Below are positions 17,894-26,522 of a DNA stretch of 64,000 nucleotides, in pieces (position 1 is the stretch's first letter; each line of letters starts with the position of its first letter). This DNA is from Actinomadura mexicana. GTDB lineage: Bacteria > Actinomycetota > Actinomycetes > Streptosporangiales > Streptosporangiaceae. A model generated the notes under the pieces. The model made no database searches and had not been told where the DNA came from. It saw only the letters and a program-made list of their open reading frames with translations. A program made the position numbers and the translations under genes. Where the stretch lies: assembly GCF_900188105.1 (NCBI RefSeq), contig NZ_FZNP01000017.1:1-64000 (forward strand). Reading direction: 5' to 3'.

Positions 17894-18403
17894 ATGTCAT
17901 CTGACGTGGACACTGAGGGCGTCCGGCCCGGACGTTCTGCCGCACGGCTGGACGCCGTGGACCGCGCGATCATCGCCGAGCTGCTGCGCGACGGCCGGCT
18001 CTCGGTGCGGGCGCTGGCCGAGCGCGTGCACGTCTCGCGCGCCAACGCCTACGCGCGGCTCACCCGCCTGCTGGACGAGGGCGTCATCACCGGCTTCACC
18101 GCCGAGCTCGCCCCGCACAAGGCCGGCCTCGGCACCAGCGCGTACGTCTCGGTCACGATCGAGCAGAACTCCTGGCGCTCGGTCTCCGCCCGGCTCCAGG
18201 ACACCCCCTACGTCGAGCACTTCGCGATGGTCGGCGGCGACTACGACGTCCTGGCCCTGGTCAGGGCCCCGGACAACGAGGCGCTCCGGCACGTGGTGCT
18301 GGAGCGCATCCAGGACATCCCCGGCGTCCGGGCGACCCGCACCTGGCTGGTCTTCGACGAGGCGCGGGGCAGGGGAGCGCAGTGGGAGGCCTGGGGCGAC
18401 TGA
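17894..18403 (+). CDS. Lrp/AsnC-family regulator, likely of the bkd operon
   Basis: 169 aa with an N-terminal helix-turn-helix (LDAVDRAIIAELLRDGRLSVRALAERVHVSRANAYARL) and a C-terminal RAM/AsnC ligand domain. The ATG at 17894 follows a GGGGG site; an in-frame ATG at 17852 would add 14 residues. It is transcribed away from the branched-chain dehydrogenase operon, the usual arrangement for the regulator of that operon, which senses branched-chain amino acids or oxoacids. Confidence 0.88.
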   Translation: MSSDVDTEGVRPGRSAARLDAVDRAIIAELLRDGRLSVRALAERVHVSRANAYARLTRLLDEGVITGFTAELAPHKAGLGTSAYVSVTIEQNSWRSVSARLQDTPYVEHFAMVGGDYDVLALVRAPDNEALRHVVLERIQDIPGVRATRTWLVFDEARGRGAQWEAWGD

Positions 18404-18475
18404 GGCGTCCATGCGCCCGCGGCCAGGGCGTTCCGCCCTTCTTGCACGCGCGCGCGGCCTATGTCACTCTGGAAT

Positions 18476-18493
18476 ACAGACCGCTCGGTCAGT
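18476..18493. promoter_or_regulatory. TetR-type operator upstream of paaA
   Basis: ACAGACCGCTCGGTCAGT is a near-perfect dyad (7 of 8 positions per arm, core GACCG-CT-CGGTC). It ends 41 bp before the paaA start, in the promoter region. The TetR gene at the other end of the paa operon is the likely binder. Confidence 0.6.
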
Positions 18494-18534
18494 AAATAGG
18501 CCGAGTTCGACCGGGTCCCCAGCGGGAGGAGCCC

Positions 18535-19533
18535 ATGACGACGCCGCAGGCCGCGCCCCAGCCGGCGCCCGCCGAGCAGTTCGAGGCGACGATCGCGCGC
18601 AACGACCGGATCGAGCCGCGCGACTGGATGCCCGAGGCCTACCGCAGGACCCTGGTCCGCCAGATCGCCCAGCACGCGCACTCGGAGATCATCGGGATGC
18701 AGCCGGAGGGCAACTGGATCACCCGCGCCCCCTCGCTGCGCCGAAAGTCGATCCTGCTGGCCAAGGTCCAGGACGAGGCCGGGCACGGCCTGTACCTGTA
18801 CTCGGCGTGCGAGACCCTCGGCGTGTCCCGCGCCGAGCTGACCGACATGCTCCTCACCGGACGGCAGAAGTACTCCTCGATCTTCAACTACCCCACGCTC
18901 TCCTACGCCGACGTCGGCACGATCGGATGGCTGGTGGACGGCGCGGCGATCTGCAACCAGGTCCCGCTGTGCCGGACGTCCTACGGCCCCTACGGCCGCG
19001 CGATGATCCGCATCTGCAAGGAGGAGTCCTTCCACCAGCGGCAGGGCTACGAGCTGCTGATGACGATGATGCGCGGCACCGCCGAGCAGCGCCGGATGGT
19101 CCAGGAGTCGGTGGACCGGTTCTGGTGGCCCTCGCTGATGATGTTCGGCCCGCCCGACGCGAACTCGCCGAACTCCGAGCGGTCCATGGCGTGGGGCATC
19201 AAACGCAACGGCAACGACGAGCTGCGCCAGCGCTTCGTCGACATGACCGTCCCGCAGGCCGAGGCCCTCGGCGTCACGCTCCCGGACCCGGACCTGCGCT
19301 GGAACGAGGAACGCGGGGCCCACGACTTCGGCGAGCCGGACTGGTCGGAGCTCTCGGCCGTCATCAAGGGCGAGGGCCCCTGCAACGCCCAGCGGCTGGC
19401 GCACCGCCGCCGGGCCCACGAGGACGGCGCCTGGGTCCGCGAGGCCGCGACCGCCTTCGCGCGCAGGCAGGCGGCCCGGAGTGGGGAAGCCGGGCGCGGG
19501 GAAGCCGGGCGCGGGGAAGGAGCCGGGAAATGA
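18535..19533 (+). CDS. paaA: 1,2-phenylacetyl-CoA epoxidase, catalytic subunit PaaA
   Basis: 332 aa diiron ferritin-like protein. Iron-ligand segments are visible as QIAQHAHSEIIG, KVQDEAGHG and KEESFHQRQ. It epoxidises the aromatic ring of phenylacetyl-CoA in the aerobic hybrid degradation route. A GGGAGGAG site precedes the ATG. The last 17 residues are a low-complexity tail with a tandem SGEAGRGEAGRGEGAGK repeat made by a short DNA duplication. First gene of paaABCDE. Confidence 0.95.
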   Translation: MTTPQAAPQPAPAEQFEATIARNDRIEPRDWMPEAYRRTLVRQIAQHAHSEIIGMQPEGNWITRAPSLRRKSILLAKVQDEAGHGLYLYSACETLGVSRAELTDMLLTGRQKYSSIFNYPTLSYADVGTIGWLVDGAAICNQVPLCRTSYGPYGRAMIRICKEESFHQRQGYELLMTMMRGTAEQRRMVQESVDRFWWPSLMMFGPPDANSPNSERSMAWGIKRNGNDELRQRFVDMTVPQAEALGVTLPDPDLRWNEERGAHDFGEPDWSELSAVIKGEGPCNAQRLAHRRRAHEDGAWVREAATAFARRQAARSGEAGRGEAGRGEGAGK

Positions 19534-19811
19534 GCGAGTGGCCGCTCTACGAGGTGTTCGTGCGCGGCAAGCGCGGCCTCAACCACGTGCACGTCGGGTC
19601 GCTGCACGCCCCCGACGACGAGATGGCCGTCCGGCACGCGCGCGACGTCTACACGCGCCGCAACGAGGGCGTCAGCATCTGGGTGGTGCGGTCGGACGCG
19701 ATCACCGCCTCCAGCCCGGACGAGAAGGACCCGCTGTTCGCCCCCAGCGGCGACAAGGTGTACCGGCACCCGACGTTCTACGAGATCCCCGAGAACGTCC
19801 CCCACATGTGA
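19530..19811 (+). CDS. paaB: Phenylacetyl-CoA epoxidase subunit PaaB
   Basis: 93 aa, the normal size, starting WPLYEVFVRGKRGLNHVHVG and ending EIPENVPHM, both typical of PaaB. It is a small structural subunit of the epoxidase. The ATG overlaps the paaA stop by 4 bp. Confidence 0.94.
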   Translation: MSEWPLYEVFVRGKRGLNHVHVGSLHAPDDEMAVRHARDVYTRRNEGVSIWVVRSDAITASSPDEKDPLFAPSGDKVYRHPTFYEIPENVPHM

Positions 19812-19819
19812 AGGCCGCC

Positions 19820-20737
19820 ATGGACTCTCAGCACGGCTCGGTGTACGACGGGCTTCTGGACGGCGACAGCTCCCAGTGGGCGTTCGGGACCGACTTCGAG
19901 GACCCACTGGCCGGCGTCGACACGACCGTCCCCGACGGCGTCGACCCGCACGCGCTCGCGACGTACTGCCTGATGCTCGCCGACGACGCCCTCGTCCTGT
20001 CGCACCGGCTGTCCGAGTGGTGCAGCAACGCGCCCGACCTCGAAGAGGACATCGCCCTCGCCAACATCGCGCTGGACCTGCTCGGCCAGGCGCGGCTGCT
20101 GCTCGCCCGCGCGGCCACCGCCGACCCGTCGGTCGTCCCGGCGCTGCCGGAGGGCTCGCCGGTCCCGGCCGAGGACGCGCTGGCGTTCTTCCGGGACGCC
20201 GGCGCCTACCGCAACGTGCGCCTCGCCGAACTGCCGAACGGCGACTTCGGGCACACCATGGCCCGCGTCCTCGTGTTCGCGACCGCCCGGCTGGCGCTGT
20301 TCGAGCGGCTCACCGGCAGCCGCGACGCCGTCCTCGCCGCCGTCGCGGCCAAGGGGGCCAAGGAACTGGCCTACCACCGCGACTTCGCGGGCCGGTGGTT
20401 CCTCACCCTCGCCCAGGGCACCGAGGAGTCGCGGCGCCGCGTCCTCGCCGGGCTCGACGAGGTGTGGCGCCACCACGACGAGCTGTTCCGCACCCACCCG
20501 GTGGAGCGGGCGCTCGCCGACGCGGGCGTCGCCGTGGACCCGGCCTCCACCGCCGCCGACGCCGACGCCGTGCTCGCGCAGGTCTTCACCGCGAGCGGCG
20601 TCGAGCGGCCCGGCGTGCCGCAGACCGGGCTGCTCGGCGGGCGCGCCGGACGCGACGGCGTCCACACCGAGGCGCTGAGCCGGATGCTGGCCGAGATGCA
20701 GGTCGTCGCCCGAGCCCACCCGCTGGGACGGTGGTGA
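19820..20737 (+). CDS. paaC: Phenylacetyl-CoA epoxidase structural subunit PaaC
   Basis: 305 aa ferritin-like protein without the full diiron ligand set; it pairs with PaaA to form the AC heterodimer. Typical stretches are DDALVLSHRLSEWCSNAPDLEED (N-terminal helix) and KELAYHRDFAGRWFLTLAQGTEESR. The chosen ATG lies 9 bp after paaB with an AAGG site. Confidence 0.93.
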   Translation: MDSQHGSVYDGLLDGDSSQWAFGTDFEDPLAGVDTTVPDGVDPHALATYCLMLADDALVLSHRLSEWCSNAPDLEEDIALANIALDLLGQARLLLARAATADPSVVPALPEGSPVPAEDALAFFRDAGAYRNVRLAELPNGDFGHTMARVLVFATARLALFERLTGSRDAVLAAVAAKGAKELAYHRDFAGRWFLTLAQGTEESRRRVLAGLDEVWRHHDELFRTHPVERALADAGVAVDPASTAADADAVLAQVFTASGVERPGVPQTGLLGGRAGRDGVHTEALSRMLAEMQVVARAHPLGRW

Positions 20738-21249
20738 CCGCCGTGCCCGGCACCGCGTACATCGGCACGGCCCGCGCCGTCGCCGCGTCCGTCCGGGACC
20801 CGGAGATGCCGATGCTGACCCTGGAGGACCTCGGCGTGCTGCGCCGCGTCGAGGAGCACGGCTCCGCCGTCACCGTCGCCATCACCCCGACGTACTCGGG
20901 CTGCCCCGCGCTCGCCACGATGCGCGACGACCTGGTCCACCGGCTCACCGACGCCGGATACGCCGACGTGCGCGTCGAGATCGAGCTCTCCCCGCCCTGG
21001 TCCAGCGACTGGATCAGCGAGCGGGGCCGGGCGGCCCTCGCCGCCGCCGGGATCTCGCCGCCCGGCCCGGCGCCGGCGCCCTCCGGGCCCGTCGCGCTCA
21101 CCCTGGCGCCGACCCGCCGGAGACTGCGCTGCCCGCGGTGCGGGTCGGCCTCGGTCGAGCTGACCTCGGAGTTCGGCTCCACCTCCTGCAAGGCGCTGTA
21201 CCGCTGCACCGGCTGCCTTGAGCCGTTCGAGCACGTGAAGGAGATCTAG
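20734..21249 (+). CDS. paaD: PaaD, MIP18/SufT-like assembly factor of the epoxidase
   Basis: 171 aa. The N-terminal MIP18-like domain has DPEMPMLTLEDLGVLR and TPTYSGCPAL; the C-terminal part has a zinc-ribbon CPRCG...CTGC. PaaD is thought to help metal-cluster assembly for the epoxidase system. The GTG at 20734 overlaps the paaC stop; GTG codons at 20731 and 20743 are alternatives. Confidence 0.92.
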   Translation: MTAVPGTAYIGTARAVAASVRDPEMPMLTLEDLGVLRRVEEHGSAVTVAITPTYSGCPALATMRDDLVHRLTDAGYADVRVEIELSPPWSSDWISERGRAALAAAGISPPGPAPAPSGPVALTLAPTRRRLRCPRCGSASVELTSEFGSTSCKALYRCTGCLEPFEHVKEI

Positions 21250-21251
21250 CG

Positions 21252-22310
21252 GTGGCGCCTGCGACGTTCCACCCACTGAAGGTCGCCGCGGTCGACCGGC
21301 TGACCGACGACTCAGCGGCGGTGACCTTCGACGTCCCGCCCGAACTCGCCCGCGACTACGCGTTCGCGGCCGGCCAGAGCCTCACGCTGCGCAAGGTGAT
21401 CGACGGACGGGAGCACCGCCGGTCCTACTCGATCTGCGCGCCGGCGGGCGCCCGGCCCCGGATCGGCGTCCGCGAGATCCCCGAGGGCCTGTTCTCCTCC
21501 TGGCTCGTCCGGGAGGTCCGCCCGGGCACCGAGATCGACGTCCAGGTCCCGTCCGGCAGCCTGCGGGCCGACCCCGCCGAACCCGGCCGGCACCTGCTGA
21601 TCGCGGCGGGCTCCGGCATCACCCCGATGATCTCCATCGCCGCCACCGTGCTCGCAAACCCGGACACCCACGTGCGGCTGCTGTACGGCAACCGCACCAG
21701 CGGGACGGTGATGTTCGCCGAGGAGCTCGGCGACCTGAAGAACCGCTACGGCCCCCGGTTCCAGCTCGTCCACGTGCTGAGCCGCGAACCCCGCGACGTC
21801 GAGCTGTTCTCCGGCCGCCTCGACGCCGGCCGCCTGCGCCGCCTGCTGAGCGCCGTGACCCCCGTCGACGACGTCGACCACGTCTGGCTGTGCGGCCCGC
21901 TGCCCATGGTCACCGGCGCCCGCGACGTCCTCGCCGAATTCGGCGTCCCGCGCGAGAAGGTGCACGTCGAGCTGTTCTACGTCGACGAGCCGCCCCCCGA
22001 GGTGCGGCGCGACGGCCCCGCCGTCACCGGCGAGACCAGCGAGGTCACCGTCGTGCTGGACGGCCGGTCGAGCACCGCGCCGATGCCGCGCGACCAGCGC
22101 ATCCTCGACGCCGCCCAGGCCACCCGCGCCGACCTGCCGTTCGCCTGCAAGGGCGGCGTCTGCGGCACCTGCCGCGCCCGGGTCACCGAGGGCGAGGTCG
22201 ACATGGTCCGCAACTACGCCCTGGAACCCGCCGAGGTCGCCGCCGGGTTCGTGCTCACCTGCCAGTCCCACCCGGTCAGCGCCGCCGTCACCGTCGACTA
22301 CGACTCCTGA
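21252..22310 (+). CDS. paaE: Phenylacetyl-CoA epoxidase reductase PaaE
   Basis: 352 aa, GTG start 3 bp after paaD. The FAD/NADPH ferredoxin-reductase part (RRSYSICAPAG, AAGSGITPMISI, WLCGPLPM) is followed by a plant-type 2Fe-2S ferredoxin domain with CKGGVCGTC and a late LTCQ cysteine. It passes electrons from NADPH to the PaaAC diiron centre. Downstream ring-opening genes (paaZ, paaG, paaJ) are not in this window. Confidence 0.94.
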   Translation: MAPATFHPLKVAAVDRLTDDSAAVTFDVPPELARDYAFAAGQSLTLRKVIDGREHRRSYSICAPAGARPRIGVREIPEGLFSSWLVREVRPGTEIDVQVPSGSLRADPAEPGRHLLIAAGSGITPMISIAATVLANPDTHVRLLYGNRTSGTVMFAEELGDLKNRYGPRFQLVHVLSREPRDVELFSGRLDAGRLRRLLSAVTPVDDVDHVWLCGPLPMVTGARDVLAEFGVPREKVHVELFYVDEPPPEVRRDGPAVTGETSEVTVVLDGRSSTAPMPRDQRILDAAQATRADLPFACKGGVCGTCRARVTEGEVDMVRNYALEPAEVAAGFVLTCQSHPVSAAVTVDYDS

Positions 22311-22326
22311 ACCGCGCCCGCCCGGC

Positions 22327-22917
22327 TCAGGACGGCGGCGCCGCCAGACCGTCGAACGCGATCGCGGTGATGGCGTCCGACAGGGCGTCCGCGCTCACCT
22401 CGCCGCCCGGCCGGTACCATTCGACCAGCGAGTTGACCATCCCGAACAGGAGCCGGCTCACCAGCTCCGGCGGCACGTCGCCGCGCACCGCCCCCTCCGC
22501 GGCCGCCGCCCGCACCAGCTCCGCCAGCCGCGCGTCGATCCACCGGCGCCGCCGCAGCGCCGCCAGCTCCACCTCGCTGTTACCGCGCACCCGCAGCAGC
22601 AGCGTCACCGCGGGCTGGTGCGCCACCAGCACCCGGACGCTCTCCCGCACCACCGACCGCAGCCGCTCGTACGCGCCGCCCCCCGACTCGTCCTGCGCCT
22701 CGCGGATCACCGCCGTCAGCTCGTCGAGCGCCTCGTCGAGCGCCAGCGCCAGCAGATGCGTCTTGCCCGGCACATGATGGTAGATCGCCGACTTGCTGAA
22801 CCCGAGCTCCTCCGCGAGGTCCCCCATACTGGTCCCCTCGTAGCCCTTCCGATTGAAGAGCTCGATGGCCCGGCGCAACACAGTCGCCTGGTCGTACCCC
22901 GGACGGCCTCTTTTCAT
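22327..22917 (-). CDS. TetR-family regulator, probable paa repressor
   Basis: 196 aa. N-terminal HTH with AIELFNRKGYEGTSMGDLAEELGFSKSAIYHHVPGK, then a TetR ligand domain. It is convergent with paaE, 16 bp from its stop, and may bind the dyad upstream of paaA. A GGAGGAG ribosome binding site lies 10 bp upstream of the ATG, and this site falls inside the first copy of a dispersed repeat element that occupies the whole upstream region. Confidence 0.88.
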   Translation of the reverse strand: MKRGRPGYDQATVLRRAIELFNRKGYEGTSMGDLAEELGFSKSAIYHHVPGKTHLLALALDEALDELTAVIREAQDESGGGAYERLRSVVRESVRVLVAHQPAVTLLLRVRGNSEVELAALRRRRWIDARLAELVRAAAAEGAVRGDVPPELVSRLLFGMVNSLVEWYRPGGEVSADALSDAITAIAFDGLAAPPS

Positions 22918-22927
22918 TTGCTTTTTT

Positions 22928-23129
22928 CTCCTCCTTCGGGCCTGGCGGCCCTCCATCGTCGATAAAAGCGGGCGATCGCTGGCATCGCTCCGTCTCGCCT
23001 GGCGGCTCGCTGCGCGATCAGATTCTCGCAAGCTCGAATCTGCCTTCGGACGCGATCGCGACCTTGGGGTCGTCGCATGGTTGCGGTACGGGCCGAGGTC
23101 GTTGCGGTAGTGGGTGACGGTGTGCGGGT
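22928..23129 (-). repeat. Dispersed repeat family, copy R1
   Basis: About 202 bp. Bases 22972-23129 form a 158-bp block identical, by eye, to 23201-23358. The element reads on the minus strand, ending in GGAGGAG next to the TetR start codon. The 498-bp gap 22918-23415 holds R1, R2 and a short unique stretch before the MocR gene; short open frames inside it look like chance. Confidence 0.85.
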
Positions 23130-23154
23130 ATCGCTCTGTGTTTATTGCAGTGCT

Positions 23155-23358
23155 CTCCTCCTTCGGGCCTTGGCGGCCCTTCCATCGTCGAGTACTGCTT
23201 GCGATCGCTGGCATCGCTCCGTCTCGCCTGGCGGCTCGCTGCGCGATCAGATTCTCGCAAGCTCGAATCTGCCTTCGGACGCGATCGCGACCTTGGGGTC
23301 GTCGCATGGTTGCGGTACGGGCCGAGGTCGTTGCGGTAGTGGGTGACGGTGTGCGGGT
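23155..23358 (-). repeat. Dispersed repeat family, copy R2
   Basis: About 204 bp, in tandem with R1 (pitch about 229 bp). It starts with the same CTCCTCCTTCGGG and shares the 158-bp identical block. Next to it, the minus-strand sequence GCACTGCAATAAACA recurs in nearly the same form at 26269-26284. No inverted-repeat ends, target duplication or transposase were seen. Confidence 0.85.
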
Positions 23359-23415
23359 GGCGCTGGGGTTGGTCTCGTGGCGGAGCGGCACCACGTGACG
23401 GCTTGGTGGAGACGG

Positions 23416-24861
23416 TCAGGGCGATCCCGCCCCTCTTCGGCGGCTGACCTCGGGCTGCCGGAGGACCCCCACGAGGGCTCGGAGCGCTGCCCCGAAGGCA
23501 TGGTCAGGGGGTGTCGCGTAGCCGACCACCACCCCGTCCTCGGGCGGGAGGCGGGCGGCGGGGTGGCGGAACGTCGACAGGGCGTCGACCGCCACTCCGG
23601 CGCGGGCCGCGGCTCGCAGGGCGGCGGGTTCGGTGCCGGGCGGCAGGCGCAGGACGGCGTGCAGGCCGGCGGCGATCCCCGTCGCGTGGACGTGGGGCGC
23701 GTGCTCGGCCAGGGCGGTGACGAAGCGGTCGCGGCGGGTGCGGTAGCGCTGGCGCATGCGGCGGACGTGGCGGTCGTAGGAGCCGGAGTCGAGGAAGTCG
23801 GCCAGGGTCAGCTGGTCGAGCACGCCCGCCCACGCCTCGCGCTCGCCCTTGGCCTTGAGGACGTCGTCCACCAGGCGGTCGGGCAGGATCATCCAGCCGA
23901 GCCGGATGGCGGGGGACAGGCTCTTGCTGACCGACCCGATGTACAGGACCCGGTCGGGCGCCAGGCCCTGCACCGCGCCGACCGGCTGGCGGTCGTAGCG
24001 GAATTCGCCGTCGTAGTCGTCTTCGAGAATGAGCCCATCCGACGAGGCCGCCCACTCCGCTACTGCCGTGCGCCTGCGCGAATGGAGCGGCCCGCCTGTG
24101 GGGAACTGGTGCGCGGGTGTCAGGAGTACGGTGCGCTCGGCGTCGGTGAGTTCGTCGATCCGGGCTCCGTCGCCGTCGACGGTGAGCGGGCGGGTGCGCG
24201 TACCGGTCTGCTTGAGCAGGGCCCGGTGGAAGGGCAGTCCGTACTCTTCCACCGCCAGCGGGCCTGGCAGCACCCCGCCGCCGAACAGCAGGCGCAGGGC
24301 GTGCGCGAAGCCGGAGCAGACCACGATGTGGTCGGCGTCGGTCCGCACGCCGCGCGTGCGGGCCAGGTACGCGGCGAGTGCGCGGCGCAGTTCGGGGCGC
24401 CCGCGCGGGTCGCCGGGGCCGAAGGCCTCGTTCGGCGCCGCGGTGACCGCGCGGCGCGCCGACGCCAGCCAGGCGGCGCGCGGGAAGGACGCGGCGTCCG
24501 GCTGGCCCTGCCGCAGGTCGTGCACCGGTTCGGGTGGACGGTCCGCACCGGGGCGCGGCGCGGGACGTGCCGGGGGCGGATGCGCGCCGAGCGCCACCGT
24601 CGTCCCGGAGCCCTGGCGGGCGGTCAGCCAGCCCTCCGCGACGAGTTCGGCGTAGGCGTCGGCGACGGTGTTGCGGGCCAGGCCCAGGTCGGCGGCCAGC
24701 GATCGGTAGGGCGGCAGCCGGGTGCCGGGGGCGAGCCGCCCGGAGCGGACCGCCGCGCGCAGCGCGCGGGTCAGGGCCGCCCGGCGCCCGCCGCCGCCCG
24801 GCAGGTCCAGGTGGAGGTCGGCTCCGAGCCCTTCCGCCAGATTGACCCAGTCTTCCGTCAC
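23416..24861 (-). CDS. MocR-type (GntR-aminotransferase) transcriptional regulator
   Basis: 481 aa. N-terminal GntR winged helix (residues about 25-90, LPPYRSLAADLGLARNTVADAYAEL), then a fold-type I aminotransferase-like domain with the PLP lysine in SVSKSLSPAIRLGW and an aspartate in LEDDYDGEFRYDRQP. Such proteins sense PLP or an amino compound and control a divergent gene. Here the divergent neighbour is an FAD-linked oxidase 80 bp away. Confidence 0.9.
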   Translation of the reverse strand: MTEDWVNLAEGLGADLHLDLPGGGGRRAALTRALRAAVRSGRLAPGTRLPPYRSLAADLGLARNTVADAYAELVAEGWLTARQGSGTTVALGAHPPPARPAPRPGADRPPEPVHDLRQGQPDAASFPRAAWLASARRAVTAAPNEAFGPGDPRGRPELRRALAAYLARTRGVRTDADHIVVCSGFAHALRLLFGGGVLPGPLAVEEYGLPFHRALLKQTGTRTRPLTVDGDGARIDELTDAERTVLLTPAHQFPTGGPLHSRRRTAVAEWAASSDGLILEDDYDGEFRYDRQPVGAVQGLAPDRVLYIGSVSKSLSPAIRLGWMILPDRLVDDVLKAKGEREAWAGVLDQLTLADFLDSGSYDRHVRRMRQRYRTRRDRFVTALAEHAPHVHATGIAAGLHAVLRLPPGTEPAALRAAARAGVAVDALSTFRHPAARLPPEDGVVVGYATPPDHAFGAALRALVGVLRQPEVSRRRGAGSP

Positions 24862-24866
24862 GAGAT

Positions 24867-24909
24867 TGCACCCTATCGCCGGTCTTCTTTCCTTCTAGAT
24901 TGTGGTGCA
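24867..24909. promoter_or_regulatory. Inverted repeat between MocR and oxidase genes
   Basis: TGCACC (24867-24872) and GGTGCA (24904-24909) form an inverted repeat in the 80-bp divergent gap. MocR proteins commonly bind spaced repeats there, so it is a candidate operator. Confidence 0.45.
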
Positions 24910-24941
24910 GAGCCTGATCGACCTGCTACTTCGGAGGAACG

Positions 24942-26237
24942 ATGAACGACTTGCGCGCTGCCGTCCGCGGCCGGGTCCTGCTGCCCGGCGACGCCGGTTT
25001 CGACGCCGCCCGGCGTCCCTGGAACCTGGCCGTGGAGCAGCCGGTCGAGGCCGTGGTCGAGGCCGCCGACGCCGATGACGTCGCCGCGCTCGTCCGGTAC
25101 GCCCGTTCCGCCGGGACGGCCATCGCCACGCAGCCCAACGGGCACGGCGCCACCGGCCGCACCGGGGGCGCGATCCTGCTGCGCACCCGGAATCTGGACG
25201 GCCTGGAGATCGACCCCGCGGGCCGCCGCGCCCGGGTCGGCGCGGGCGTCGCCTCGGGACGGCTCCAGGCGGCGGCCGCGCCGCACGGCCTGACCGGGCT
25301 GCCCGGGAGCTCTCCCGTGGTCAGCGTCGCCGGGGTCGCCCTCGGCGGCGGGCTGAGCTGGTTCGGCCGCGCCCACGGCTGGGTCGCCGACAGCGTCACC
25401 GCCTTCGAGGTCGTCGACGCCGAGGGCCGCCGCCGGCGCGTCACCGCGGACACCGACCCCGACCTGTTCTGGGCACTGCGCGGCGGGGGCGGCGACATCG
25501 CCGTCGTGACGTCCCTCGACCTGGCGCTGCATCCGGCGCCGCACCTGTACGGCGGCCGGATGCTGTGGCCGGCCGTGCACGCGCCCGAGGTGATGGACGC
25601 CTACCGGCAGATCACCGCCGCCGCCCCGGACGAGCTGACGGTCTGGCTGGACCTGCTGCACTTCCCCGGCGCCGATCCGATGGTCGCCGTGGACGTCACC
25701 CACCTCGGCCCGGCGGACGAGGCGCGCGACCTGCTGCGTCCCCTGGACCGGCTCGCCCGGCCGCTGTCCGACGGCAGGGCGACCATGGCGGTCTCCGAGT
25801 TGGGCGGCATCACGGCCGAACCCACCGACCCCGGCGCCGGCCGATCGCGTGCCGAACTGCTCACGGAACTGGACGACGGCGCGGTCAAGGCGCTCCTGGC
25901 CGACCCCATCGCCCCATTGCTGAGCGTGCAGATCCGGCATCTGCAGGGTGCGTTCGACCGGCCCTCCGACAGCCCGCACGGCCCGCTCGTCGAGCCCTAT
26001 GCGCTGTATATGTTCGGCATCCCGGCCGACCCGGAGACCGCAGAGGCGGTCCAGGGCAGACAAGCCGCGCTCGCCGACGCGCTGCGCATTAGCGGACGCA
26101 AGCCCCTCACGCTCCTCAACCCCGAGGAGACCGTCGCGAACGCCTTCGCCCCCGAGGCGCTGACCCGCCTCCGCCGAACCAAGGCCCGCCACGACCCGCA
26201 CAACACCATCCGCAGCAACTTCCCCGTGAACCCCTGA
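24942..26237 (+). CDS. FAD-linked oxidase (BBE-like)
   Basis: 431 aa. The PCMH-type FAD domain spans roughly residues 30-210 (NGHGATGRTGGAILL, GVALGGGLSWFGRAHG), and the C-terminus ends in a berberine-bridge-enzyme motif (RHDPHNTIRSNFPV). It probably oxidises an alcohol, amine or sugar using flavin and oxygen. No signal peptide. An AGGA site precedes the ATG. It is probably controlled by the divergent MocR protein. The usual GGHG is NGHG here, so the covalent flavin link is not certain. Confidence 0.85.
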   Translation: MNDLRAAVRGRVLLPGDAGFDAARRPWNLAVEQPVEAVVEAADADDVAALVRYARSAGTAIATQPNGHGATGRTGGAILLRTRNLDGLEIDPAGRRARVGAGVASGRLQAAAAPHGLTGLPGSSPVVSVAGVALGGGLSWFGRAHGWVADSVTAFEVVDAEGRRRRVTADTDPDLFWALRGGGGDIAVVTSLDLALHPAPHLYGGRMLWPAVHAPEVMDAYRQITAAAPDELTVWLDLLHFPGADPMVAVDVTHLGPADEARDLLRPLDRLARPLSDGRATMAVSELGGITAEPTDPGAGRSRAELLTELDDGAVKALLADPIAPLLSVQIRHLQGAFDRPSDSPHGPLVEPYALYMFGIPADPETAEAVQGRQAALADALRISGRKPLTLLNPEETVANAFAPEALTRLRRTKARHDPHNTIRSNFPVNP

Positions 26238-26249
26238 AACCCGCAGCCA

Positions 26250-26330
26250 GGGCCGCCCGAAGGAGGAGGGCACTGCGATAAACACACCAGGGCGCTCAGC
26301 GCCCGAAGGAGGAGAAAAAGCAATAGATTC
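26250..26330 (+). repeat. Dispersed repeat family, truncated copy R3
   Basis: Two copies of GCCCGAAGGAGGAG (26255-26268 and 26301-26314) flank GCACTGCGATAAACA and a small hairpin GGGCGC-TCA-GCGCCC (26290-26304). This is the end portion of the R1/R2 element in the opposite orientation. The gap 26238-26522 otherwise shows nothing beyond the lsr2 upstream region. Confidence 0.7.
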
Positions 26331-26522
26331 GCCAAGACAGGGTTCCAATTGCGGGAGCAGTGTGTCCGCGCCGGTCTGCTGCCTTTATACCGGGACATGG
26401 GGGCGGTGCCTTGCCCGGACGCGGCCATGGCCGGTGCGGTTTCGATGACCTGGCCTGTTCCCCGGCGGCCTAGGATGAACACGGGACCGTCATTCGTCAC
26501 TGAACGAGGGGGAAGGCAATTC

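Noticed and set aside
23018..23398. Several short open frames inside the R1/R2 repeat region
   Set aside because: They overlap the repeat in several frames at once, are duplicated with it and match no protein family.
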